NCBI GenBank assembly: GCA_012934845.2
Contig: WNNJ02003266.1
Coordinates: forward strand, 1-64,000
DNA length: 64,000 nucleotides
Origin: Pomphorhynchus laevis
Lineage: Eukaryota > Acanthocephala > Palaeacanthocephala > Echinorhynchida > Pomphorhynchidae
Reading direction: 5' to 3'
The notes beneath the pieces are model-generated. The model did not search any database. It saw only the letters and a list, made by a program, of their open reading frames with translations, and was not told the origin of the DNA. Made by a program: the position numbers and the translations under genes. This document shows, piece by piece, positions 21,436-31,349 of the stretch (positions are counted from its first letter, which is position 1; each line of letters starts with the position of its first letter).

Positions 21436-23787
21436 ATGCAGAGTACTCGTGAGCCTTTTTCACTGAATGTCATTCAGTGGAACTCGGGAGGTGCTTCTGC
21501 CCTTAGACTTTTATCCGGTAGAGATGCAGATGTTATAGTCCTTCAGGAGACTCGGTCTATCCGTCTTCCCCAGGACATTACTCGATTTATCCCAAAGCAT
21601 ATCTGTTCCCACTACACTCCGTACATAACCCCGCCTCACTCCTCTTCATCTCAAGGTCTTTTAACCCTAGTTAAATGCTCCTTAAGGTCTTCCCTCCTAC
21701 TAAACTATTCTTGTCCAGCCCTGTCTTGTTTAGTTATTTCACTCTGTAAGAACGGTAAACGCCTCAGTCTAGCCAATGTCTACATCCGGCCAGGGGAGAT
21801 TCACAAGAACCGCGACCTCCTGGATGGTATTATTGATAGCGGCTATGACATGATACTTGGAGACTTCAACGACAGAACTGGTCGTTGGATCAACGCATCA
21901 CTTCGCAGAGCTAGGAACGGTTATCTTATTCGCAAACCACCGTCCCCCACCTTTCATTGCACATCAACAAATTCAATCCTCGACATTTTACTGCTTCACT
22001 CAAGGTGGTTGCTTAAACCTCTCTGTACGGAGCAGTCGCGCCAACAATTGTCCACCTCTCATGACCTAATTCGTTGGAGAATTGAGGAAGATACATTGCT
22101 TCGAAGGAGGTTTCACTTTGATCCGATCAGAGTAGCCTTCTTTCAGGCGGCTATCCGACTCTTTCCCCGAATAGGAAATCAGAGTCTGACCAAATTTAAT
22201 ACCTACCTCTTTTCGCAAGCTACCGCGATTCTATCGTCTACCTATAAAGGTCGTATATACAATCCCACTCCGACGAAACTCAAGGTCCTAGCAAAATTAC
22301 TGAACCTCCCTAATCTCTCTGCTTCCGCCAAACAGGCCCTCTCGAATGAATACTGGAGCACTAGATACAGGTTCCAGCTGAGTAGGGATAGGACGAGTAT
22401 TGCTCGCCTTAATCCTTCTCAGTCTTCTTTTTGGAAGATTTTCAAGGAGAAGTTTGTTTGCTGGAAGGATAGAGCATTGGGTTGGATAGGGAATGTAGGC
22501 CTTGAAAAAGTTTTGGAGGAGTCACTAACCCTACACAACTATGGAGCCACTCAATCACCTCAACCAATCCCGCCTTGGTGTAACTTCAGGAGTAGGGATA
22601 TATCTGTTACGGATATTCTTAACTCCTGGGGTCCACTCCCGGGCACCTCTAAATCCGTCGTTCCACTTTCTTCTCGGGTCTGTCAGCTTTTGACAGCTGA
22701 TCAGAGAAGAGAGGTGGCCGTCACAATGCTTTTAGCCTCTCCATCCGATGTAGCAGGCATCAATATTAGTAAGCGTGTTTTTATTCCTAAGAAAAAATCC
22801 TGCTCATGTCCTAAAGACCTGCGTCCCATTTCGATTCAAAATTCCCTCGTGTCTATTTACGAAAAAGCGCTTGCGCGTAAAATCCGCGACCATTTAAGTA
22901 GGCGTAATTTGATCCCTCCAGGTTTTCATGGGTTCGTCAAAGGTCGCTCGGTCCATTCAGCAGTAGGTGAGGTGGAACAGTTTTGTCGGGAGAATAGCCA
23001 TCGCCTAGTTGTGGCTATTTTCCTTGACTTTTCTGCTGCATTTGATCGTATCTCCATTCCTTTTGTGATCTCTTCTCTACGGTCCCTCGGGTTGCCTGCG
23101 AGAATTGTGAACAGGGTGGAGATCCTGCTGTACACCAAGCGGTTTTATTATGAAGACGACCCTGATGCGCGTCAGTTCTATCCTATTACGGGTGTGCCTC
23201 AAGGTTCACCTCTTTCTCCTATCTTATATCTTGCTGCCTCCATTAATCTATTTAAAATATTTAAACGCGAACAACGTCTGGTGGTGTATGCTGATGACAC
23301 CACAGCCCTGTTCTCTGGACACAGGTGCAAAGACTTAGTCTCTGACATCAGCCGCTTCTTTTTAAGATTAAAAGACCTTTTACCCATATCCAATCTTATT
23401 TTAAACTCCGCCAAATCGCAGGCGGTTGTCTTTCATGGCACCACCGCAACAAAGAAAAAACTTAAGAGATTAGCACTCTCTTCCATATTTGCCTTTGAAC
23501 CACTCCCCACCTTCACAAGTCGAGTAAAATACCTGGGGTTCACCGTTACGGTAAGCTGGTCGGCGAAAGCTGACCTGGATAGACTTAAACGTATCCTGAA
23601 GAAAGCTAGGTGGGCTCTGAAACGGGCTCAGCATCTGTCATTGAAAGGGAAAACCCAGGTGCGCCTTTGGGGTACCTGGACTATCTCGGGACTTGTCTTC
23701 TTCTCAAGAGGACGTCCCCCAGAGCAAAGGCTAAGGTTTCTTAAGCTCCTCGTCTCTCGTTTACCAAGCATAGTCCGCGCCGATTAA
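21436..23787 (+). CDS. LINE-A ORF2: APE endonuclease and reverse transcriptase, intact
   Basis: 783 aa without interruption. The endonuclease occupies residues about 8-215: LNVIQWNSGGA, the metal-ligand Glu in VLQETRS, NVYIRPGEIHKNRD, and ILGDFNDRTGRW with the Asp/Asn pair. The RT covers about 400-640: LRPISIQNSLVSIYEKALA, motif A FLDFSAAFDRI, GVPQGSPLSPILY, catalytic VVYADDTTALF, then RVKYLGFTV. The C-terminus ends LPSIVRAD with no RNase H. It nicks target DNA and copies element RNA there. All key catalytic residues seem present, so it could supply activity in trans to the damaged copies. Confidence 0.9.
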   Translation: MQSTREPFSLNVIQWNSGGASALRLLSGRDADVIVLQETRSIRLPQDITRFIPKHICSHYTPYITPPHSSSSQGLLTLVKCSLRSSLLLNYSCPALSCLVISLCKNGKRLSLANVYIRPGEIHKNRDLLDGIIDSGYDMILGDFNDRTGRWINASLRRARNGYLIRKPPSPTFHCTSTNSILDILLLHSRWLLKPLCTEQSRQQLSTSHDLIRWRIEEDTLLRRRFHFDPIRVAFFQAAIRLFPRIGNQSLTKFNTYLFSQATAILSSTYKGRIYNPTPTKLKVLAKLLNLPNLSASAKQALSNEYWSTRYRFQLSRDRTSIARLNPSQSSFWKIFKEKFVCWKDRALGWIGNVGLEKVLEESLTLHNYGATQSPQPIPPWCNFRSRDISVTDILNSWGPLPGTSKSVVPLSSRVCQLLTADQRREVAVTMLLASPSDVAGINISKRVFIPKKKSCSCPKDLRPISIQNSLVSIYEKALARKIRDHLSRRNLIPPGFHGFVKGRSVHSAVGEVEQFCRENSHRLVVAIFLDFSAAFDRISIPFVISSLRSLGLPARIVNRVEILLYTKRFYYEDDPDARQFYPITGVPQGSPLSPILYLAASINLFKIFKREQRLVVYADDTTALFSGHRCKDLVSDISRFFLRLKDLLPISNLILNSAKSQAVVFHGTTATKKKLKRLALSSIFAFEPLPTFTSRVKYLGFTVTVSWSAKADLDRLKRILKKARWALKRAQHLSLKGKTQVRLWGTWTISGLVFFSRGRPPEQRLRFLKLLVSRLPSIVRAD

Positions 23788-23796
23788 ATTCTTCGG

Positions 23797-23811
23797 GGGG
23801 TGAAAGACCCC
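23797..23811 (+). other. LINE-A 3' UTR hairpin, copy 4
   Basis: GGGGT-GAAAG-ACCCC, followed about 45 bp later by a second hairpin, GGGG..CTCAGAT..CCCC. Both have counterparts in copies 2 and 3 with pairing retained. Confidence 0.55.
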
Positions 23812-24064
23812 GGGTGGTTCAGTCGGAAGGCGGCGTGTTGGATCGGTTGGGGGCTCAGATCCCCCTGGACCTGAGGCCATAGAAGAAGAAAAGAGTTAGA
23901 AGACTGAAGAGCTACTGACTTTCTATTGTTGTGTCTGATCTGGTTTATTGCATGTTTCTTTTTCTCTCTTTTTTTTGTGTAGTTAAGAAAGTCTTTATTT
24001 ATTTATTTACTTAATGATGATGTCACTAGAAGTTTTCTAGGGCATCATTCACATGATTCTTTGA

Positions 24065-24150
24065 TAGAGCCGTCTGCTAGTCATTATCTGCATCCAGCAG
24101 TGAGAGGGAACTGGCACTGAAGAGTCATAGTGATGACGAAACGGCATCTA
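24065..24150 (+). ncRNA. Hammerhead ribozyme, type III
   Basis: All elements of the hammerhead are present. Stem III pairs GCCGT (24,069-24,073) with ACGGC (24,141-24,145) and extends as TAGA/TCTA past one bulged base. The cleavage site is C24,074. Stem I pairs TGCTAGT (24,075-24,081) with ACTGGCA (24,110-24,116), seven pairs including one G-U, capped by a larger loop holding a CTGC/GCAG helix. The core CTGAAGA (24,117-24,123) fits CUGANGA. Stem II is GTCAT-AGTG-ATGAC. GAAA follows at 24,138-24,141. Self-cleaving RNAs of this type occur in PLEs, retrozymes and schistosome satellite SINEs. It lies between LINE-A copy 4 and a PLE fragment, about 120 bp from the PLE edge. Confidence 0.8.
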
Positions 24151-24265
24151 GCAGTGTCTTTGTTGTTCTTCCGCGTCTGGCTAAAATGACTAACAATTGT
24201 TTTTGTATTTCGTCTATTGCTGATATTATTTCGATATTTGTTTGCTTATATAATATGTTAAATAA

Positions 24266-24430
24266 GAATCAGATCAGATAACTGAGTCTACGTATTTAAA
24301 TAAAAATAAAGATAAACAATAAATAATTATAACATTTTATACAATTTATATTAATATCAAGTCAAAATTTAATATTAAAATTTAAAATAAAAGTCGTTTC
24401 TTAGAAAATTAAGAAATAATTAACATACGA
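24266..24430 (-). mobile_element. PLE terminal segment, copy c, diverged
   Basis: AACTGAGTCTACGTATTTAA and the following AT-rich leader match the PLE terminal segment but with many differences, ending near CGATGTATCAGAATTAAA. The pseudoknot block is absent. This copy is older, or from a sister family. Confidence 0.55.
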
Positions 24431-24434
24431 TGTA

Positions 24435-24945
24435 TCAGAATTAAATTAATTGCTTAGATAATCATAATTAAATTGTAAAAATTGTCTAAAAAACATAAAA
24501 TATGTATTTTCTAATATCAATAAAGATTCGACAAATTTTATTTATATATAGCGAAATCGAAAATAGAATTACAGCGTGTTTTACATTCCCTCGACAATAT
24601 ATAACAATATTTACCCTGTTTGTATTGCCGTGTACCACAGATTAAAATTTAAATAGAATATTCTTATATCACTATGTTCGAGTTGTTAGTACTACTGATA
24701 AATAATGTAATTATGCAACCAATTCTTACTGTCGAATTGGAAGGAAAATGTTAGATGATTATGAAATTACATTTCTATATGAGTATTCTAAACTATAAAT
24801 TCTAGACTCGTGTATTTGTAAGTTACTTATATAACGAATTATTAATTCTTTAGAGATTTAGCCGTTCGCTAAAATTTGACCATAACAAGAAAACAAAACA
24901 TATATCACAGCGTTCAAAATCTTTATTACAATTACAAATTCAGTT
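24435..24945. other. AT-rich sequence with no identifiable gene
   Basis: No frame, repeat edge or RNA gene seen. The composition is AT-rich throughout. Confidence 0.55.
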
Positions 24946-24949
24946 GATG

Positions 24950-25030
24950 AGCCCTGAATTGGGCCCGACATCTGTCATTAAGAGGGAGTGATCATGTGCG
25001 CATTTGGTACACCGTCACGTTGGTGTATGG
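24950..25030 (+). mobile_element. LINE-A fragment, copy 5
   Basis: About 80 bp matching the RT C-terminal segment of LINE-A (GGGCCCGACATCTGTCATTA versus GGGCCCAACATCTGTCATTG at 14,273). It is an isolated relic with no flanking LINE sequence. Confidence 0.6.
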
Positions 25031-25187
25031 TAGTAGACCCTGATCACACTGGATTACTAACTGATAAGAAGACAATGCGGAAATTGAACTATAAAACTAT
25101 TTTGATTGCTTGTTTTCTGATGTTTTAATTTGTTTATCAGTTGTATGATGCTTTTAGTAAAAGACTATTATTTTAAATTCAGTTAGC

Positions 25188-25712
25188 AAAAATCGTTTAA
25201 AAATCACAAAGTTCATATCCAAGACTACAATTGAGATGATTTACTTTTCGTTTCTATTTTTAAATCAACATCACGAGCGACATGATAATCTTTTAAACGT
25301 AAAGTTTCGTTGATTATTTCAAGATCTCTAGCAGTAGTAATGCTTAGACAGAACGGTGGCGAACTGATATTAGAAGACTCGTTTACGACAGATATTTTAG
25401 CTTCCAACTTTTTATCTATTTTTTCAACGCTGTTTGCAAATTTTGAAACCGCATCTTGCAATAGTTTACGTTCTGCAGTAGTCCATTTAGAATCTTCAGT
25501 AACTACCTCCGGCCCTTGATGCGAATTTAGGTTATTAAACTTTTTTAACTCGTCTGATATGTGCTGAAAGCATACGCTAGTTACGTGAAATAAATTATAT
25601 ATGTCTGAAGTTGTTGGCATCTATAATTACACTTTCTGAATATCTGCGAACAATTGCTCATAATTGAAAATATTATTATATTATCAAAAAATATTATATT
25701 TAATAATATACT
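25188..25712. repeat. Repeat X, copy B, left part
   Basis: Matches 5,320-5,844 over about 525 bp with one visible difference. It stops at AATAATATAC, where an L2-like LINE fragment begins; repeat X resumes at 28,416. The near-identity contrasts with the diverged right part. Confidence 0.85.
25225..25620 (-). CDS. Hypothetical 131-aa protein, repeat X copy B
   Basis: Protein identical to that at 5,357-5,752. It is intact, with no frameshift, in a neighbourhood where almost every other frame is broken. The N-terminal half is rich in hydrophobic and aromatic residues (YNLFHVTSVCFQHI), the middle is charged and helical (KLLQDAVSKFANSVEKIDKK), and the tail is basic. No known domain is recognised. 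It might be an exon, a recent retrocopy or a small mobile unit's gene. Confidence 0.45.
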   Translation of the reverse strand: MPTTSDIYNLFHVTSVCFQHISDELKKFNNLNSHQGPEVVTEDSKWTTAERKLLQDAVSKFANSVEKIDKKLEAKISVVNESSNISSPPFCLSITTARDLEIINETLRLKDYHVARDVDLKIETKSKSSQL

Positions 25713-25883
25713 GAAGCATTTTCCGGACAACATATCTCAACATATTTTTAATCTCTCCTAGCTTCTCACAATTAGCTATCGTGTCCTATTTCGTCTGATT
25801 ATCCTGACTTATCGTGTACTGCATCGCAATTCTTTATCATACTACATCTTCCATATATCGATACTGCTTTTTATCCTTAAGAT

Positions 25884-25920
25884 CAGTGGTCATCAACCCC
25901 TGGTCCGCGGACCGGTTCCA
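25884..25920 (+). repeat. hAT left terminal inverted repeat
   Basis: Starts CAGTGGTCATCAACCCCTGG and continues into GGTCCGCGGACCGG. It pairs in inverted orientation with 28,160-28,203, with matches at the outer 7 bases and the GGACCGGT block. Confidence 0.85.
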
Positions 25921-26231
25921 GGACGTGGAGAAAATTTGCCGGTCCGTGGAGAAAATATTTTTATTTTATTAAAATTATGATTTCCTTTAGAGACAATAAG
26001 AAATGTTTCCAATGCAATAAAGAGGTATCACAGAGAACATTGCCATCCTTGAGGAACTCTTTTGTTTAAAAAAACTTTAAATGATATTAAAATATTAAAT
26101 ATTTGTTTTTTTTAAAACTTTTATAATCAGTATTAGGGCATTGCGATTTCAAAAATGTTTCTAGTTTGATGCTCCTCTGTTTAAATTTTATACATTTTTA
26201 AATTGAAATTTTTTATTTTAATAAAATTAAA

Positions 26232-28032
26232 TGAGTAAACGTCCGAAGATTTTAGAAAAATTTCATGAAAAAACAAATGCTAGCTTTGATAGGGAAGATC
26301 CAAGAGTGGTTCAAATAATGCAAGCAATGAGACGATAGATAACCTTATCAGACAATACAACGAATCATATTTACAATATGGTTTACAGAGGTGAAACAAT
26401 CCAGCATTCCTTTGCCTGTGGCGAAGACCTTTCAAATAATCAATAAAGCCTTCTAAAATGCTTCGTCACTTAAGAACAAAGCATCAGTCGCTAGAATATA
26501 AACCTTTAGCTTTTTTTAAAGATTACTGCAGAAACAAAATAAACAGAGAGAGATTATCCATAAAATATCTACAAATGGAAAGGCCCTAAAGGCTTCATTC
26601 TTGGTCGTAAATCGTATTGCTAGGTCTAAAAAACATTTACGATCGGTTAAGAATTGATTTTGCCATGTACTGTAGATATTTGTCGTGAAATCCTATGAGA
26701 AGAATATGCGAATAAAATATCAAATATACCTTTGTCTGCTAGCACTACAAATAGGAGGATTGATGAAATTGCCCTGTACATTGAGAAACAGTTACCGGGG
26801 AGAATATCCGAATCGCCCTGGTATGCACTCCAGGTAGACGAATCTACAGACATTGATAACAAAGCACTGCTTGTTTTTGTAAGATACATTTATAAGGAAG
26901 ATGTACAAGAGGACTTCTTATGTGCCTTATCTCTGCCAACCCACGCTACAGGGGCTCAGATATTTGACGTGATAAATACATATGTCTCTAAACATCTTGA
27001 TTGGAACTTTTGTGTGAATATATGTACAGATGGTGATACTGCTATGACTGGGAGACTATATGGCTAACCGCAAGAATGAAGGAGGTTCCTCGAAATGTGA
27101 ATATATGCAATGTATCATTCACAGGGAAATGCTTGCAAGTTGAAAAATGGACACAGAACTTAACCCTGTGATGGGTGATGTCGTTAAAGTCATCAACTAT
27201 ATCAAAGCACGTGCTCTAAATTCAGGCCTGTTTGAACAGCTTTGTGAAGAAATGGATGCAGATCATAAATGTCTTCTTTTACACACTGAAATAAGATGGC
27301 TTTCTAGAGGAAAATCTTTAGCCTGAGTATTTGAATTGCGTAATGTTCTAATACTTGTGTGTTGTATTCGGTTTTCTCAATGATCTGAACTTGTCACTTC
27401 AGGGGAGGATGACAACAGTGTTTAAGTTGGCAGATAAGGTTGCAGCTTTCAAATCCAAGACAGAGATGTGGCTACGGCGTGTAAATGAAGGAGTTCTAGA
27501 TATGTTTCCAATACTGTCTGAATATTTGTGCGGCAAAGAAACGAATGATATTCACCATCAATTCATTTCTAATCATTTATCTCTGCTAATTGAAGAATTT
27601 GAGTAATATTTTCCGGCTTCCAAAGACCCAAGAATCGGCAATGAATGGATACGTGATCCATTTCGAAATTCACCATCTGGTAAAGATATGTCCTTGCAAA
27701 TACAAGAGCAGTTATTGGATGTCGTGAACGACGGCAACTTTAAAAGTGAATTTTATTTTTTGACTCAATCAAGTTTTTGGATTAAAGTTATGAGCGAACA
27801 TCGTGAAATTGGAACCCTTACACTTAAATCTTTATTGCCATTTCACACATCTTACCTATGTGAATCTGGATTTTCAGTGGTTTCTGCAACTAAAGCAAAA
27901 TACCGAAATTGGTTGGATATTAGCAAAACACTTAGGTGTCTCTATCTTCTATTACCCTTAGGTGGAATCTCCTTGTTGAAGATACACAAGCACAAGGTTG
28001 TCATTGATTTTAATTGTATTTTGGGACATTAA
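26232..28032 (+). pseudogene. hAT transposase pseudogene (ZBED/Charlie type)
   Basis: From the ATG at 26,232 (MSKRPKILEKFHEK) pieces of a Charlie-type transposase appear in several frames. A BED-like zinc finger remnant reads KPSKMLRHLRTKHQSLEY (26,450-26,510). The catalytic core has ALQVDESTDIDNKALLVFVR (26,826-26,885) with the first Asp, and NICTDGDTAMTG (27,016-27,050) with the second. The C-terminal dimerisation part is at 27,688-28,032 (FHTSYLCESGFSVVSATKAK). Stops and frameshifts interrupt it at no fewer than five places. It would have cut and rejoined the element's ends. Confidence 0.8.
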
Positions 28033-28159
28033 ACACATCTTTATAAGTTTTATTTATCAATTTTTAATATTTTTAACAAGTTTGCGATTGTGGGAAATGT
28101 GTTGTTTCAAATTTGATATTAAAAGAATTGCATATAGTTTGCCGATCCACGTACTTTTT

Positions 28160-28203
28160 TAACTTTGACCGGTCCGTGATGTCAAAAAGGTTAGGAACCA
28201 CTG
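28160..28203 (-). repeat. hAT right terminal inverted repeat
   Basis: Read on the minus strand it starts CAGTGGTTCCTAACC and contains ACGGACCGGT. The 8-bp duplication follows directly. Confidence 0.85.
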
Positions 28204-28415
28204 CTTAAGATCATATCATTCCGCTTCTAATCTTTTCATGTTGCTGCTTCTCTTGCTTGGAATTCGCTCCCTTCGTACATCCGCTCGAATTCCTTGTTCG
28301 TACTATTCAAAATTTGTTTGCGGTATCATTTTTTATCAGTTTGATCATTTTCTTTATTCTTAATAGGCTTGTAAGCGCGCCGTTGGCACGTATTTGCCAC
28401 TCAAATTAAATTTAA

Positions 28416-28760
28416 TATTTTTATTTTTAACATTTTTTAACTTAAAATAATTTTGGTAATACATGAAGTATAAATGCTATTTTTTGCCGATTTGAAATTT
28501 AAAATATTATTATTTTCATCTAATTCTCACTGCTCTTTTAATCAAAAACCTAAATGCAATGAGGCTTTTGGATTCAACAAATATACTCGAAGATATCGAT
28601 ACTAACTTGCCATACTTCAAATAAAAAATTCAAGTAGTTATTTTATAGAACTAAGCTGATTTTATTTAAAGCAAACCACATTTTTTAAATTGGATATTTT
28701 GACTAAACACAAACAATGCTAATTTTTTCATCATAAGGACATAATATTAAAAACATTTAC
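28416..28760. repeat. Repeat X, copy B, right part
   Basis: Matches 5,845-6,045 and then 8,338-8,490, showing that these were once contiguous. Identity is visibly lower (about 90%) than in the left part. The copy ends near ACATTTACAA. Confidence 0.8.
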
Positions 28761-29955
28761 AATAAATGTGAATTAATAAGTCATTATGAACAATCGATTT
28801 ATTACTCAAGTATTTGATCTACAACAAAGAAAATAATCCTGATACAATATCTAAGCCACTGATTTTGGGTATTTGTCTTGACTTGAAAATTTGGATGCAA
28901 ATACCATTATATTTTTATGGGTTATGTATAAAGTAAGAATTAATTTAAGTGAAAGTGTATGTAAGTCCAATTGAATGAATATATTAAGATTCGCGCCCAA
29001 TACACTCCAGATTAGCCAGCAAATTATCAAAAGATTATTTCATCTCTCAGTACACCCGATTTTATATATTGAACAATAATACCAAAATAACAATAAAGTT
29101 CATTTACATTGATCAATAGAAAAATAATAAATTTAAAAATACAATTGATATAAAAAGGGAATTATTTAATTTGTACAATCTACACGTATCAGAAAACAAA
29201 CTAAATTCACGCATTCGGAATTTTTTATATTTACATTATAAAATTTGACAAATCTTTTAATTAATTTATTCTTTAAATGCTTATCGTTATTAAATTCAAT
29301 TTAAGTTTAAAATTTAAAATCATTCTACTTTACATAGATACAGTTAGATGATTTTACTCTTAAAGATGCTGATTATTCGAGTATAAGTACAGACCACTCA
29401 ATACAAACCGTTGAAAACTACTATACACTGACTCAAGCAAACATTTAAACATTGTGATAGTCATAAAGGCCCAATACGTCATTTAATTAATTCAAATCAT
29501 TTTGGCAGTTATTATCTACAATGCAGCCTACATTCAAAGACAGATCCCAGTATCCCTATTCGACTCCCCGTATCTCAGAAGAGTAGCAAATATTTTAGTA
29601 TTGCTTCCTAGTTTGAAATTCGCAGTGAATGAAATTGCTTAAGTTGGGTTTTACGATAAATCCAACTCAGACATACGTCTAGCAATACTATTCAACACAA
29701 ATTTTACTGTCTATGAATCTTCTATCAGGCAATAAATCCGTTTTCAAAACACAACACAAATCGTCGTGTGGATAGTACTAAAAGTGTTCATACTCTAAAG
29801 AGCATCCAAGTTTCTCCTTGTAGTAATAATTGACAAGAATTGGCGATAAAGGAGATTCTTGTGAAATCACTTAATAACACATGTCATCTTCAAGGTGCAA
29901 ATTTTTTATCTACTAAATTCCCCACATTTGACGAATGAGGCTACGTGGAAGATTA
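28761..29955. other. AT-rich sequence with no identifiable gene
   Basis: 1.2 kb without a usable frame. A ~200-bp part (29,090-29,310) resembles 9,150-9,360 (shared CAAATCTTTTAATTAATTTA), perhaps the edge of an AT-rich repeat. Nothing else is recognised before the gypsy target site CCGCT. Confidence 0.55.
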
Positions 29956-29960
29956 CCGCT

Positions 29961-30081
29961 TGTCGTAATGTAAACGAAGTCTAAACCAAAGAGGTTTTAT
30001 TTATCAATCTAGAAAACAATCAGTTTATAAAAACAGTTATAGATACTCATGTCAATTAGAGATTATTGACTATATAACACA
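29961..30081 (-). repeat. G1 3' LTR
   Basis: 121 bp, TG...CA ends, with about two differences from the other LTR. The end of the coding region overlaps its first bases. Confidence 0.9.
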
Positions 30082-31300
30082 TTCTTCCCCTACATAATAG
30101 TTTGAAAGATAAGCAGGTTGACCTCGCTGTCTTTTACTTCTTCGTACCTCGTTGTTAGATTGGTTGACTTGAGTAGTAATCGTCTGCCTATCCAAATTCA
30201 AGTTTGATTGGGTTGATGTAGCTTCTTCGTTGCTATTTCCGTCCATTGCTTGGGAGGAGGCTTCCTCAAAGTTTGATAAGTTAAGATCTTGGCTTATGGA
30301 TGTCGTTGTTGGATGTAGGAATTCCTTTTGGTTAGTATTGTTTGACTCTGCTAATGTCGTTCCATCTTCTGGCCCGGACCACGACAATGATAGTTGATCT
30401 TCAGGGCAGGGTGCTAAGTCTCGCGTTGAAAGCGTGGAAACGTGCCCACTTTTTAGTTGTATTCTAGCGTAGTGCTGGTTCGATTCTAGCAACAGTGCTT
30501 CTTGTACCACATTGTCTCCTTTATTACGACAACGAATCAGAACCGGCCCCAAATTTAAAAGCCAACTTGGTAGCGAACGGCCTGTTGAAGATCCTCGGTC
30601 GTACTTGAACATACGTTCATGAGGCGTTGCGTTGGTAGATGTACACAGCAAACACCGAATTGAGTTCAGCACAGAAGGCAAAACTGACGCCCAAGACTGT
30701 ATTGGTAATTTCGCATCCAACACCGATAACTGAATTCCACGCCATATCGTTCCATTTAATCGCTCACATTGGCCATTGCCCCGCGGATTGTAAGAAGTTT
30801 GGCTTGTAGCAATCCCAAGTGAAGATGTAAACACTTTGAATTCGCGTGACACAAAAGCGCTTCCTCGGTCTGAGTGCAAATATTTCGGTGTCCCAAAAAG
30901 GTAGAAAAGCTGCTTTAAGCATGTTATAACTGATTCGGCAGAAGTATCGCAACACGGAAATGCCCACGGAAACCTTGAAAACTCATCGACGACCGTCAGT
31001 ATATATTTTGCGTTTGTTTTACTGGGAAGTGGACCCTTGAAGTCGATTGACAAACGTTCAAACGGTTGAAGTGATTTGATTAAGACGCTGGTGGGAGGAC
31101 GATAGAATCTCGGCTTTATCTTTGCACATGTTGAACAAGAGTTTACAACTTTCCGTATATCACTTAAAGAAAATGACAAATTCTTCGCCCTGACATAATG
31201 CCACAATCTTGTCTGACCAGGATGACATAGTGAACGGTGTAATTTTATTAAGTCGGATTGAGAAGTCGTTACGCCGGAGCATGCTAGTCGTGATAAAGCG
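30070..31300 (-). pseudogene. G1 integrase part and C-terminal tail
   Basis: Approximate extent. The zinc-binding region has CSTCAKIKPRFYRPP and the DDE core has RLSIDFKGPLP, HSDRGSAFVS and SYNPRGNGQCERLNG. A tail with STRDLAPCP and RRSKRQRGQPAYLSNYYVGE ends within the LTR. Confidence 0.85.
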
Positions 31301-31349
31301 TCCGCTGCTACGTTGTCAACGCCGGGACGATAAATGATCTCAAAGCGAA

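Larger units (their letters stand above)
20166..24012 (+). mobile_element. LINE-A copy 4, full length, youngest copy
   Basis: A complete APE-type non-LTR retrotransposon of about 3.85 kb: short 5' UTR, ORF1 (20,175-21,403, one frameshift), a 32-base spacer, intact ORF2 (21,436-23,787), 3' UTR with hairpins and a TTTATTTATTTA tail. There is no RNase H domain. The zinc-knuckle ORF1 and APE endonuclease place it in the Jockey/R1 broad group. The clade within it is uncertain. Confidence 0.9.
25884..28203 (+). mobile_element. hAT transposon (Charlie-like), whole ends, decayed gene
   Basis: A 2,320-bp element flanked by a perfect 8-bp target duplication, CTTAAGAT (25,876-25,883 and 28,204-28,211), the hAT hallmark. 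The terminal inverted repeats begin CAGTGGT on both sides and share the inner CGGACCGGT block. The ends resemble the Charlie group (CAGTGGTTCTCAA..GGTCCGCGGACC). The transposase gene inside is broken. It jumped into an L2-like LINE fragment. Perfect duplications suggest a moderately recent insertion. Confidence 0.92.
25713..28415 (+). mobile_element. L2/CR1-like LINE 3' fragment a, split by a hAT
   Basis: The outer parts 25,713-25,883 and 28,204-28,415 form one LINE 3' end interrupted by the hAT element. The distal part ends CGTTGGCACGTATTTGCCAC followed by AAATTAAA, which matches the 3' end of the L2-like fragment at 35.2-36.0 kb. No RT motif is left in this short copy. It lies inside repeat X copy B, and TTTAAT-type bases on both sides may be its target duplication. 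Confidence 0.6.
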
